Positions 1-7,675 of a stretch of 64,000 nucleotides of DNA are shown one piece after another. The notes below the pieces were generated by a model. That model had not been told where the DNA came from, searched no databases, and was given only the letters and a program-made list of their open reading frames with translations. Position 1 is the first letter of the stretch; each line of letters begins with the position of its first letter. This DNA is from Fodinibacter sp963800505 (GTDB lineage Bacteria > Actinomycetota > Actinomycetes > Actinomycetales > Dermatophilaceae): the NCBI GenBank assembly GCA_963800505.1, contig CAWDBL010000016.1, forward strand, positions 58,747 to 122,746, read 5' to 3'. Made by a program: the position numbers and the translations under genes.

Positions 1-479
1 ACCTGCTTCGGCCCCCGCTCGTCCTCGGCCCTGGTGCGGTGGGTGCCAAGGTCAGCATCCCGAGCGTGCTGGCTCCGTTGGCGCGCGTGGGGGAAGCGGG
101 GCTGCGGCTGCTGCGCGGCTTCCCGGCCCTGGTGCCGGACCTACCCCTCCAGGTCATCCATCACGACGACGTGGCCGAGGCGCTGCGGCTGTGCGTCGTC
201 GGCGCCGGGGCGCAGGGGGCCTACAACATCGCTGCCGACGAGGTGATCAGCATGGTCGACGTCGCTCGCGAGGTCGGCCTGCGGCCCTGGTCGCTCCCGG
301 GCGGTCCGGTCGCAGGGCTGGCGCGGGCAGTGTCCACGCTGCCGTACCTGCCCTCGGGGGCTCAGTGGGTGGAGGCCATCAGCCATCCGGCCATCATGGA
401 CACGACCAAGGCCAGGACCGTGCTCGGGTGGACTCCACGGCACACGGCTCAGGAGACCGTGCGGTCGACCTTCGGCTGA
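1..479 (+). CDS. NAD-dependent epimerase/dehydratase (extended SDR), C-terminal part, cut by window start
   Basis: Only the C-terminal ~158 residues are inside the window; the reading frame is open from base 3. The visible start, LRPPLVLGPGAVG, is the typical segment that follows the catalytic Tyr/Lys strand region of extended SDR epimerases. It is followed by HHDDVAEAL (the substrate-side helix found in this family), YNIAADE and a terminal TKARTVLGWTP, the usual C-terminal signature in which the last helix follows a 'LGW.P' turn. The Rossmann glycine motif and the YxxxK are outside the window. The substrate cannot be told from this part; nucleotide-sugar or steroid/flavonoid-type epimerase-reductases are both possible. 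It ends 71 bases before the stop of a convergent gene. Confidence 0.8.
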   Translation, partial: LLRPPLVLGPGAVGAKVSIPSVLAPLARVGEAGLRLLRGFPALVPDLPLQVIHHDDVAEALRLCVVGAGAQGAYNIAADEVISMVDVAREVGLRPWSLPGGPVAGLARAVSTLPYLPSGAQWVEAISHPAIMDTTKARTVLGWTPRHTAQETVRSTFG

Positions 480-550
480 CCGGCCGGGGTGCAACGGATG
501 CCGCGGCCAGCCGACCGTGATCTGAGCGACCACTCGGTCGCCGGGTGCTG

Positions 551-1149
551 CTAGCAGTCGTGCCGGGGAATGGTCAGCGTGCCGGTGTCAGCGACATCCG
601 ATGCCACCTCGGACAGCTTGCGGTTGGAGTTCTGGCTGGCCACCCGCAGCACGTCGAACGCCTCCTGACGAGTGAACCGCTGCTCTTTCATCAGGATGCC
701 CATGGCGACGCCGATCTCTCGGTTGCTCTGCAACGCCTTGGTCAGGTTGCGGCACCGGTTGGTCGCAAGCAGTTCCGAGAGCACGACGGCCCCGTGGGTG
801 GCCAGGACCAGGGCGACGCCCACGGACGTCCGGTCGAAGGCGTCCTTGGTGTCGGAGTAGATGTTCAGCCCGGCCACCACCGCGACCTGCTCGTGCAGGT
901 GCAGCCGCTGGCAGAGGACACTGTTCACGCCGATCTCGGTGCTGGCGCGCTGCCCCCACTCGCTCCATCGCGGCTCGGATCCGACGTCCCCGGTGACGTA
1001 CATCGAGTCATCGAGCACCGCGTCCACGCACGGGCCGGCCCCGAGCTCGTACTGCAGCGCATCGCCTCGGCCACCTCGACCAGGTCGTACTCCCCCGGCG
1101 GCGACCAGGTGGCGCTGCCGGTAGGTACCTCGTGCTGAGGTTGTGTCAT
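551..1149 (-). CDS. GAF-ANTAR domain regulator, probable frameshift near the N-terminus
   Basis: The C-terminal ~60 residues form an ANTAR RNA-binding domain (NREIGVAMGILMKEQRFTRQ, then EAFDVLRVASQNSNRKLSEV). ANTAR proteins bind paired hairpins in mRNA leaders and act as antiterminators. Upstream is the second half of a GAF domain with the LQYELGAGPCVDAV signature. The best start, an ATG at 1149 with GAGGA four bases upstream, gives MTQPQHEVPTG and runs into SPPGEYDLVEVAEA. That segment is in a different frame from LQYELG; 551-1149 is 599 bases, not a multiple of three. The in-frame alternative starts at 1219 but reads through sequence unlike a GAF domain. The first GAF strands look missing in either reading, so the gene may be decaying. 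Confidence 0.6.
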
Positions 1150-1243
1150 CGGGTCCTCGATCCCCACCATGGAGGCAGGCGCGACCACTCACTCGAGTAT
1201 CCACCCCTTCGGCCCACACAGCGCCTGCCCTCTGCCGAGTCGG

Positions 1244-1669
1244 CTACGTGAAGCGGTCGAAGAACCGGTCGAATGCGCTCTGGTCGCGGATGTGGAACCA
1301 GCGCTCCCTCTGCCGACCGTCCTCGAAGCGCATGACCGAGTAGACGTCGAAGGACCGCTCCTCCCCATCCACGGTGGCGCCGAACCGCTGGGCGGCCAGC
1401 ACGCGGTCATCCGAACCGGACACGTGGACGTCGCGCAACATGAAGGTGCCGTTGGTCCGGCGCACGATCTCCTGCAGGTACGCGATCAGCGTGCTGCGTC
1501 CCTGGAAGTCCCTGGCCATCCACGAGGTCCCGGGCAGGTGCCACACCACGTCTTCGTGGATGGTGGTGGCCAGCGTCTCGAAGGCCCCCGATCGGAACGC
1601 ATCGGCGGCGCGCTGGTACATGACGGCGTCGGGGTGCCCGGGGCTGATGATCGTGGCGTCCGTGCTCAT
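1244..1669 (-). CDS. SnoaL/NTF2-like protein
   Basis: A 141-residue protein with the NTF2-like cone-fold pattern: an N-terminal helix (YQRAADAFRSGAFETLATTI), then HEDVVWHLPGTSWMARDFQG, where the W-H-x-P-G and the following FxGR turn are typical of the SnoaL-like branch. The C-terminal strands are DGRQRERWFHIRDQSAFDRF. Such proteins are small cyclases, isomerases or ligand-binding domains; nothing fixes a reaction here. I chose the ATG at 1669 (MSTDATI), because the longer form from 1738 adds a cysteine/histidine-rich stretch unlike the family. It is a stand-alone gene, followed on the same strand upstream by a GNAT gene. Confidence 0.75.
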   Translation of the reverse strand: MSTDATIISPGHPDAVMYQRAADAFRSGAFETLATTIHEDVVWHLPGTSWMARDFQGRSTLIAYLQEIVRRTNGTFMLRDVHVSGSDDRVLAAQRFGATVDGEERSFDVYSVMRFEDGRQRERWFHIRDQSAFDRFFDRFT

Positions 1670-1775
1670 CAGGCGATCATGCTCCGACCAGATCCTCACC
1701 GCACCCACCTCGCAGAAGTGCGTGCATCCTCCCGCCACCAGCCGAGGTCGGATCGGTCGGTGCGACGCACGACCC

Positions 1776-2369
1776 TCAGGACGATGTGCCCAGTCGGTGT
1801 CGCACCACCCTGCGGCGCAGGGTGGGCGACGCCTCGACCTCGTAGCCGGCGTCGAGGAAGACCTGGAGCAGCCCGACCGACGCCTCGTCCCAGATCACGG
1901 TCTTCCCCGGGAGCGGCTCGGTGGGGTACCCCTCGAGGACGCGAGCGCCGACGTGCCGGCCGTACTCGACGGTTGCGGCGGCCAGCTCGTACATCAGGCC
2001 CTGCCGACGAAAACCCTTGCGCACGACGAAGCAGGTCACCGACCAGACGCCCTCGAGGTCGGGGTCCGTCCGCATCCACGACTTCTGCCGGGCCCAGATC
2101 CTCGGGTAGTTCTCCCGCGGCTCGACCGCGACCCAGCCCGCCGGCTCGCCGTCGACGTAGCCGACGAGGCCGGAGGTCGGGCCGCTGGTGCCGCAGCCGG
2201 TCTGCTGACGGAGCGCGGTGTCGCGCTCCTCCTGGGTCGTGTCGCGCCAGATCCAGCCGGGGACCTTGAGCGCCTGGCAGCGGCACTTGCGGGCGCCGCC
2301 GGCGTCGAACACGGCCTCGACGTCCGCATTCGTCGCGTCGTTGGCCGGTCGCCAGCTGAACTCGGGCAC
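1776..2369 (-). CDS. GNAT family N-acetyltransferase
   Basis: A 197-residue protein with the GNAT layout. The central strand SVTCFVVRKGFRRQGLMYEL holds the acetyl-CoA pyrophosphate loop (R-R-Q-G-L-M, the R/QxxGxG/A type), after LVGYVDGEPAGWVAVEP (strands 2-4). The C-terminal ARVLEGYPTEP and LLQVFLDAGYEVEA match the strand and helix that close the acceptor site. An N-terminal cysteine pair (KCRCQALKVPGW) is seen in a subgroup of actinobacterial GNATs. The acceptor is unknown. The ATG at 2369 is the natural start, and a convergently oriented SnoaL-like gene ends before the stop of this one. Confidence in family is high and in substrate nil. Confidence 0.85.
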   Translation of the reverse strand: MPEFSWRPANDATNADVEAVFDAGGARKCRCQALKVPGWIWRDTTQEERDTALRQQTGCGTSGPTSGLVGYVDGEPAGWVAVEPRENYPRIWARQKSWMRTDPDLEGVWSVTCFVVRKGFRRQGLMYELAAATVEYGRHVGARVLEGYPTEPLPGKTVIWDEASVGLLQVFLDAGYEVEASPTLRRRVVRHRLGTSS

Positions 2370-2437
2370 ACCGCGAGAGTAGTGGCGCGCCGGCGGCCGG
2401 ACCCGCCCGAGGACCGAGGTGGGTTAGGTTGCGAGTC

Positions 2438-3694
2438 GTGGACCTTCGCGATGACCCGACCGACGCCCTGACGGCCCGGCTGGAGGACGTCTACCGCGAC
2501 CTGCACGCCCATCCCGAGCTGTCCTTCCAGGAGCACCGCACGGCCGGCATCGTCGCTGCGTGGCTCGGGCCGCTGGGCTTCGAGGTCCACGAAGGCGTCG
2601 GCGGCACCGGGGTGGTCGGCGTCCTCACCCGATCCGAGCAGCCCGTGGTGCTGCTGCGCGCCGACATGGATGCGCTGCCGGTGCAGGAGGCCACCGGCCT
2701 GCCCTACGCGAGCACGGTGCGCGGGCTCGACCCGGAGGGTCGTGAGGTGCCCGTGATGCACGCGTGCGGTCACGACCTGCATGTCACCTGCCTGCTCGGC
2801 GCGGCGTCCCGCCTCGCCGAGGACCCGTCGTGGGCCGGGACCCTCATCGTGCTGTTCCAGCCGGCCGAGGAAGTGGTCGGCGGCGCGGCGGCGATGGTCG
2901 CCGACGGGCTCTACGCCAAGGTGCCCCGCCCCGACGTCGTGCTCGGGCAGCACGTGGCACCGTTGCCGGCCGGGTTCATCGGCCTGCGGTCGGGGCCGGC
3001 GTTCGCGACCACCGACAGCCTGCGCGTCACCCTGACCGGCGCCGGGGGCCACGGGTCGCGCCCGGAGGCGACCGTGGATCCCGTCGTCATGGCTGCGGCC
3101 ACGGTGATGCGCCTGCAGACGGTCATCTCCCGTGAGCTGGCGGGCACCGAGACCGCCGTGCTGACCGTCGGTGCGCTGCGGGCCGGCACCAAGGCCAACA
3201 TCATCCCCGACACCGCCGAGCTCCTCCTGAACGTGCGAACCTACGACTCGCGGGTGCGAACCCAGGTGTTGGACAGCATCGCTCGCATCGTTGCGGCGGA
3301 GGCTGACGCATCCCGCGCTCCGGTCCCCCCGCGCATCGAGACCATCGAGTCAGCGCCCGCCGTCGTCAACGACCCGGATGCCGTCGCACGCACCTGGGCG
3401 TCGCTGGAGTCCGTCGTCGGCCCGGGCCGCGTGGTCGACCCCGGCCCGGTGACCGGCAGCGAGGACGTCGGGATCCTGGCCGATGCCGCCCCTGCCCCCT
3501 GCGTGTTCTGGCTGCTGGGGGGCGCTGACCCGGCGGCCTTCGCGGGCGCCGGCGACGTCACCGGCATCCGGGCAGCGATGGCGGCCCTCCCCTCCAACCA
3601 CTCCCCCGCCTACGCCCCCGTCGTCAGCCCCACCATCGACCTCGGCGTGGCAAGCCTGGTCGCCGCTGCGCGGGTGTGGCTCACCGCCGACTGA
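2438..3694 (+). CDS. M20 family amidohydrolase (hippurate hydrolase / N-acyl amino acid amidohydrolase-like)
   Basis: A ~418-residue cytoplasmic metallohydrolase of the M20D type that releases amino acids from N-acyl conjugates. The family motifs are in order: HPELSFQE near the N-terminus, LLRADMDALPVQE (metal/catalytic Asp), MHACGHDLH (metal-binding Cys/His), LFQPAEEVVGGA (catalytic Glu pair), GQHVAPLPAG, and the dimerisation-domain entrance GAGGHGSRPE. A late SNHSPAY supplies the final metal-binding His. GTG at 2438 (VDLRDD) has AGG nine bases upstream; an in-frame TTG at 2429 is an alternative start. The length matches the family. No neighbouring gene points to a specific acyl amino acid. 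Confidence 0.9.
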   Translation: MDLRDDPTDALTARLEDVYRDLHAHPELSFQEHRTAGIVAAWLGPLGFEVHEGVGGTGVVGVLTRSEQPVVLLRADMDALPVQEATGLPYASTVRGLDPEGREVPVMHACGHDLHVTCLLGAASRLAEDPSWAGTLIVLFQPAEEVVGGAAAMVADGLYAKVPRPDVVLGQHVAPLPAGFIGLRSGPAFATTDSLRVTLTGAGGHGSRPEATVDPVVMAAATVMRLQTVISRELAGTETAVLTVGALRAGTKANIIPDTAELLLNVRTYDSRVRTQVLDSIARIVAAEADASRAPVPPRIETIESAPAVVNDPDAVARTWASLESVVGPGRVVDPGPVTGSEDVGILADAAPAPCVFWLLGGADPAAFAGAGDVTGIRAAMAALPSNHSPAYAPVVSPTIDLGVASLVAAARVWLTAD

Positions 3695-4101
3695 GCCCGC
3701 CTAACCGACCGCCCGCGACCAGCGTTCGCGCACAAGACTTCTCGGCGCACCTCGCGCACCTCGCGCGCCTCGCGCGCATCGAGGTCGACACCGACGCCCA
3801 TCCGGTCGTGAACGGCATCGTGGACTTCGAGGTGCACGACGAGCGCTACTCGTGGCTGCGCGTCGCACCGCAGGTGCGTGGCCTGGCGTGGCACGAGCAT
3901 GACGGCGTACGGCATCCACTGCTGTGGACCCACCACTACGGAGGTGCCCTGGTGGTCTACGACGCCCTCGGCCACGACGAGCGGTCGTACCAGAGCGCGG
4001 CGCGGCGATCGCTGGTGTCGCGAGCGGCGCGGTGGCTGGTCGGGGACCTTCAACCGCGCCATCGCGATGCCGATGCGCCGCTCGCTCTCGCCGTCCCGTA
4101 G
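3676..4101 (+). pseudogene. ThuA-like domain gene remnant (C-terminal part)
   Basis: Residues from about 3775 to 4050 match the C-terminal third of ThuA/trehalose-utilisation-type proteins: HPVVNGIVDFEVHDERYSWL, then WHEHDGVRHPLLWTHHYGG and VVYDALGHDERSYQS, ending in ARWLVG. The usual N-terminal half of this class-I-amidotransferase-like fold (about 130 residues, with the strand-loop that opens the domain) is absent. The ORF instead begins inside the end of the amidohydrolase gene with a low-complexity HLAHLARLARIEV stretch. The 3' end runs into an antisense aldo/keto reductase remnant. It looks like a 5'-deleted gene and is unlikely to be functional. Confidence 0.6.
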
Positions 4102-4280
4102 TTGTTCGAGGTGTCGAGGTAGCGCACGACGTCGCTGCGGAAGAGCGCGCCGGCCAGGGCGGCCGACTCCGCCGGGTCGCTCCCGCAGTGCGGGTGGTCG
4201 GGAGGGCTCCATGCGGCGGCGCCCGCGCACAGACGGGTCACCTCGATGCCCGTCGGCCCGAGCTCCCTCGTCAGTGACAT
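4030..4280 (-). pseudogene. Aldo/keto reductase N-terminal remnant with frameshift
   Basis: From an ATG at 4280 the minus strand reads MSLTRELGPTGIEVTRLCAG and later DVVRYLDTSNNYG, the first strand and the catalytic-Asp strand (D-T-S-x-x-Y-G) of the aldo/keto reductase barrel. Immediately after NNYG the frame must shift by one base to continue as DGESERRIGIAMARL, the expected next segment. A single-base loss in the GGG run near 4098-4100 explains this. The rest of the ~320-residue barrel is missing; the sequence runs into the ThuA remnant on the other strand. Two fragments head to head suggest one deletion removed the centre of a former ThuA/AKR sugar-metabolism pair. Confidence 0.65.
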
Positions 4281-4353
4281 GCCGGTCCTTCCAGACGGCT
4301 CGTCGCGCACGGTGGCAAGGTTACGGCTGACGTCGGGGCTAGCGTCCGGGTGT

Positions 4354-4923
4354 ATGGATCCGCACTTCGACTTCGTCCGTGTCGTGCTGACCGATCGCGA
4401 CCTGGTGGCCACGAGTGCTCACGAGCACGCCTGGCGCCTGGAGCCTCGTCGGTCGGATCTCGCGTGGTACTGCGACCTCGACGACGGCACGCCGACGGGC
4501 GAGAGCGATCCGGCGTCCTTCGTGCGCTGGGTCTGCCCCAGCCTGCGGGCCGGTGGACCGGCGTCGGCAAAGGATGGCCGGGTTCTCGACGTGCGCCGGG
4601 CCGGCCACGGCTCGGACCTGGGCAGGCTGATGAAGAGGATCGCGACAATGGCTGGCCGCGGATCCGGTACCGAGGTAGAAGGCCGTTTCGTCTACACCGA
4701 TCCCAACGGCATCCTCGACATCGACCTGCGCCGGCGCATCGAGAACTGGCCATCCGCAATGCACGGTGACGGTGTCGTGCGTCCCGCCGAGCTGTGGTCG
4801 ATCGGCGTCACGAGTGAAGGGCTCGTCGTGGAGTCGGTGTCGTGGTGGGACAGCGCCGCTGCGCTGCGGCATCAGCTCGACCTCGCCCTCGACGTCGCCC
4901 ACCGGCTGGCAACGCTGCGGTAG
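4354..4923 (+). CDS. Conserved hypothetical protein
   Basis: A 189-residue soluble protein from ATG 4354 (MDPHFDFVRVVL); a longer form from 4246 would overlap the aldo/keto reductase remnant, so the shorter start is preferred. It has no signal peptide and no membrane segment. The recognisable features are a tryptophan-rich N-terminal half (SDLAWYCDLDDGTPTG, FVRWVCPSL), a middle helix (DLGRLMKRIATMAG) and a C-terminal FVYTDPNGILDIDL and ELWSIGVTSEGLVVESVSWW. The codon use is normal for the region, so it is likely expressed. I do not recognise the family. The neighbours are a decayed gene on one side and a DAPG-hydrolase-like gene, convergent with it, on the other. Confidence 0.6.
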   Translation: MDPHFDFVRVVLTDRDLVATSAHEHAWRLEPRRSDLAWYCDLDDGTPTGESDPASFVRWVCPSLRAGGPASAKDGRVLDVRRAGHGSDLGRLMKRIATMAGRGSGTEVEGRFVYTDPNGILDIDLRRRIENWPSAMHGDGVVRPAELWSIGVTSEGLVVESVSWWDSAAALRHQLDLALDVAHRLATLR

Positions 4924-4949
4924 AGGTCAGGGAGCCCGTCCGCCACTCG

Positions 4950-5642
4950 TCACCCCTTGGGCAAGCCCGAGGTGACCGGTTGGAGCTGGGACGAGGTAGC
5001 GGCGCCCGAGGCGTAGGCGGCGGGGAGGATGTGCTCGAGCACCCCGACCTCCTCGATGTTGTGCCTGAGCCAGGCATGGGTCATCGCCAACGGGAAGCGG
5101 CGCCGGGTCAGGTAGCGGTTGGCCGGAGCAAGGAGGGCCGTGTTCGCCCCGACCTCCAGGACGCTGACGTAGTGACTGTGGCCCGTGCACGCCGACCAGG
5201 TGTGGCTGAGCTGGAGCACCGGCACACCGGCGATGCGGCGGACCAGGCGGATGCCGGTCTCATCCAGCTTCTCCACCGCCTCGGTCGTGTCGATGTAGAA
5301 CTCCGGCCGGCCCTGGAACGCCTCCACGATCCGGAAGCGGGCACCCTCGGCGGCACCGCCTCCGGGGGCCGGGCGGGCGAGCTCCCAGCGGATGTGGTCG
5401 ACCGGGTGCCAGGCGAGGTAGTTCGGCACGATGCGGTCGCCGTAGGGCATGGATCCGCCGATGTGCTGGAACCACCACGCCAGCATGGCCGGGGTGACGC
5501 CGGCCAGGGGCTGGTGGTCGATGGTCACCCGCCGGCGGCCGCGGGGAAGCTCCTGGACCGTGCTCACCGCCGTCGCCGCGTGTCGCAAGGGGTACAAGGT
5601 CGGACGCGGTGGAGGGAGCGGGAGGCGCCGATGACGGTTCAA
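4950..5642 (-). CDS. DAPG hydrolase (PhlG)-like family protein
   Basis: A 230-residue protein resembling PhlG, the zinc-dependent C-C hydrolase that removes an acetyl group from 2,4-diacetylphloroglucinol. Family-like segments are TPAMLAWWFQHIGG, YLAWHPVDHIRWE (a His-rich metal-site strand) and MTHAWLRHNIEEVGVLEHIL near the C-terminus, which would give further His/Glu ligands. The start is a TTG at 5642, supported by AAAGGAG five bases upstream, a very good ribosome site. It is divergent from a TetR gene 92 bases away, so it is probably the regulator's target. The true substrate is likely a phloroglucinol-like or other acylated aromatic compound, which is inference. Confidence 0.7.
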   Translation of the reverse strand: MNRHRRLPLPPPRPTLYPLRHAATAVSTVQELPRGRRRVTIDHQPLAGVTPAMLAWWFQHIGGSMPYGDRIVPNYLAWHPVDHIRWELARPAPGGGAAEGARFRIVEAFQGRPEFYIDTTEAVEKLDETGIRLVRRIAGVPVLQLSHTWSACTGHSHYVSVLEVGANTALLAPANRYLTRRRFPLAMTHAWLRHNIEEVGVLEHILPAAYASGAATSSQLQPVTSGLPKG

Positions 5643-5664
5643 CAGGACTCCTTTGGGTACGAAG

Positions 5665-5721
5665 CCGTTTCCTGTCTGGCGAGACTACGACCACGGCCGA
5701 AGATACGCAACCGTTTCTTGT
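5665..5721. promoter_or_regulatory. Candidate operator pair between the DAPG-hydrolase-like gene and tetR
   Basis: The 91-base divergent intergenic region contains two near-identical 11-mers in direct orientation, CCGTTTCCTGT at 5665 and CCGTTTCTTGT at 5711, 46 bases apart. The first lies near the start of the hydrolase gene and the second just before tetR. They are the only repeated words in the spacer and are plausible binding sites for the TetR protein, but TetR sites are usually palindromic and these are not clearly so. Confidence 0.35.
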
Positions 5722-5733
5722 AGGCTCCCGGGC

Positions 5734-6375
5734 ATGCCGCCAGATCACACTCGCCAGACCCGACCGGCGCCCTCGACCCGACGGCGCGGACAGGTGCTGA
5801 CGGAGGCGATCCACGCTGCCGTCCTCGAGCTGGTCGTCGAGCAGGGCGCCGCGGGAGTGACGATGGAGGCGGTCGCCGCGCGGGCCGCCACCAGCAAGGC
5901 GGTGCTGTACCGGCGCTGGGAGGACCGCGGGGCGTTGCTGCGGGAGACGCTGGTCCCGCTGGCCATGGAGGCGATCCCGCACACCGACACCGGCAGCTAC
6001 CGCGGCGACATGCTCGCCATCCTGCGCGGGTGGTCGCAGTTCTTCGCCAGCCCCACCGGCGCCATCGGTGCCGCCATCGTGGGAGCCATGCCGCATGACC
6101 CGGAGCTGGCCGAGGCGTTCCGTGGTGGCGTCATCGCGTGGCGCAAGCAGGCGATGACCGAGACGCTGGAGCGCGCCATCGAACGCCGGGAGGTGCGGCC
6201 GGACGTCCCGTTCGAGGTGGCCCGGGAGCTGGGCCAGGCCATGCTCTGGCACCGGTTCCTCGTCACCGGCGACCCGATCACCGACGAGCTCATCGTGCAC
6301 ATCGTCGACGAGATCCTCGTCCCGTACACCCGGCCCCGGAGCGACGCCGGCAAGCGCTCGGGGCGCGGGTGTTGA
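5734..6375 (+). CDS. TetR/AcrR family transcriptional regulator
   Basis: A 213-residue protein. The N-terminal helix-turn-helix is clear: LTEAIHAAVLELVVEQGAAG, then VTMEAVAARAATSKAVLYRR with the TetR recognition helix (K-x-x-L-Y-x-x-W), then ALLRETLVP. The C-terminal part (FASPTGAIGAAIVGAMPHDP, FRGGVIAWRKQAM, ERAIERREVRPDV) matches the TetR_C-type ligand domain of AcrR-like regulators. The ATG at 5734 follows a short leader. It is divergent from the DAPG-hydrolase-like gene, the standard arrangement for a repressor controlling the adjacent enzyme and itself. The effector is probably an aromatic compound related to that enzyme's substrate (inference). Confidence 0.9.
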   Translation: MPPDHTRQTRPAPSTRRRGQVLTEAIHAAVLELVVEQGAAGVTMEAVAARAATSKAVLYRRWEDRGALLRETLVPLAMEAIPHTDTGSYRGDMLAILRGWSQFFASPTGAIGAAIVGAMPHDPELAEAFRGGVIAWRKQAMTETLERAIERREVRPDVPFEVARELGQAMLWHRFLVTGDPITDELIVHIVDEILVPYTRPRSDAGKRSGRGC

Positions 6376-6451
6376 GCTCACGCGTGGCCCGAATTCGCCT
6401 GCGGTGGATCTGATCTCACCCGCCGGCCCACCGCGGCTCGGAGAGCCGTCC

Positions 6452-6757
6452 CTACACCTTCTCGTTCTCGTGCCAGTAGACGACCCGGTACCCCGACCCC
6501 AGCTCGCGTTGCAGGTCGACCGCATGGCGTCGCCCTGCCGCAAGCCAACGCCGGTACCGGTCCTTCTCGCGGACCTCGAACGCGGGGCCCAGGATGCGCT
6601 CCCACTCGTCAGCCCACGACCGCAGAGCGGTGCGCAGCCGCGGCGAGATCGGCAGGTCCTCGAGCGCGACCATCCCGTCGTCGAACCACACGGGGTCGGC
6701 CCCGTAGTCGGTCATCAACCGCACCACGCGAGGGCCTGCAGGCGTGGGCGGGTGCAT
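6452..6757 (-). CDS. Small conserved hypothetical protein
   Basis: A 101-residue soluble protein from ATG 6757 (MHPPTPAG). An upstream extension to 6910 is low-complexity and arginine-rich, so it is not taken. Visible features are RLMTDYGADPVWFDDGMVAL at the N-terminal side, a helical SPRLRTALRSWADEWERIL in the middle and HAVDLQRELGSGYRVVYWHE near the C-terminus. The pattern resembles small actinobacterial proteins of unknown role. It has no membrane segment and no metal motif. It ends in a convergent arrangement with tetR and lies divergent from peptidase E. No function is proposed. Confidence 0.6.
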   Translation of the reverse strand: MHPPTPAGPRVVRLMTDYGADPVWFDDGMVALEDLPISPRLRTALRSWADEWERILGPAFEVREKDRYRRWLAAGRRHAVDLQRELGSGYRVVYWHENEKV

Positions 6758-6931
6758 TCCAGAAGTGTGCCCGCTGAGCGTCCTCGGACGAACTGCTTTC
6801 GGCGGCCATGGGAACGCGCGATCACGACCGCGCTGGATGCCGGTGTGCCTCCGGTTGAGGGACACCGGCCGCCTTCGTAGCCTCTGTGTGGTCCAGTCCG
6901 ACGACGACATCCACGCGATCCCGGAGGCACC

Positions 6932-7591
6932 ATGAAGCTGCTGCTGACCTCAGGGGGCGTCACCAACCCCAGCATCGAGGCCGCGCTCGTGCGGCTGCTC
7001 GGCAAGCCGATCGACCAGTGCCGCGCCCTCTGCATCCCGACCGCGCAGTGGGGGCACCCGATGTGCGGCCCGACCTCGGTGCAGGGCTTCGTCGCTGCCG
7101 CGCCGAACTGGCGGTACTTCTCCGGGCTCGGCTGGTCGTCTCTCGGTGTCCTCGAGCTCACCGCGCTGCCCAGCATCGGCGCCGAGCGGTGGGTCCCCTG
7201 GGTCCAGGAAGCTGACGCGCTCCTGGTCGACGGCGGTGACGCGACCTACCTCTACTACTGGTTGCGCGAGTCCGGACTCGCTGACCTGATGCCGTCCCTG
7301 CGCGACACGGTCTGGGTCGGCGTCAGTGCCGGCAGCATGGTGATGACGCCCCGGATCGGGCAGTACTTCGTCGAATGGGCCTCCGCCCCGGACGACCGCA
7401 CTCTGGGCGTCGTCGACTTCTCGATCTTCCCCCACCTGGACGCCTTCCCGACCAACACCCTCGCCCACGCCGAGCAGTGGGCTGCCGACATCGGGGTCCC
7501 GGCCTACGCCATCGACGAGCAGACCGCCATCACTGTCGTCGACAGCCGCGTCGAGGTGGTCTCCGAAGGGCAGTGGACGAAACTGCGGTGA
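6932..7591 (+). CDS. Peptidase E-like (S51 family) protein
   Basis: A 219-residue protein of the S51/class-I-amidotransferase-like fold. The nucleophile elbow WVGVSAGSMVMTPRIG carries the catalytic Ser (G-x-S-A-G), preceded by ADALLVDGGDATYLYYWLR, the usual 'GGN/D-T..L' segment. NIFPHLD-type sequence (SIFPHLDAFP) follows with the His expected near the active site, and PAYAIDEQTAITVV closes the fold. S51 enzymes cleave N-terminal Asp-X dipeptides or cyanophycin-type peptides; the exact substrate is unknown here. The start ATG has GGAGG six bases upstream (GGAGGCACCATG). It is transcribed away from the small hypothetical gene. Confidence 0.85.
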   Translation: MKLLLTSGGVTNPSIEAALVRLLGKPIDQCRALCIPTAQWGHPMCGPTSVQGFVAAAPNWRYFSGLGWSSLGVLELTALPSIGAERWVPWVQEADALLVDGGDATYLYYWLRESGLADLMPSLRDTVWVGVSAGSMVMTPRIGQYFVEWASAPDDRTLGVVDFSIFPHLDAFPTNTLAHAEQWAADIGVPAYAIDEQTAITVVDSRVEVVSEGQWTKLR

Positions 7592-7675
7592 TGACCGCCC
7601 GGCATCACCAACCGCGCATCGCCGTGTGTCGTCGGCGCGTGAAAGATGCTGTGCCGGAAGGGTGTTGCGTTCACA

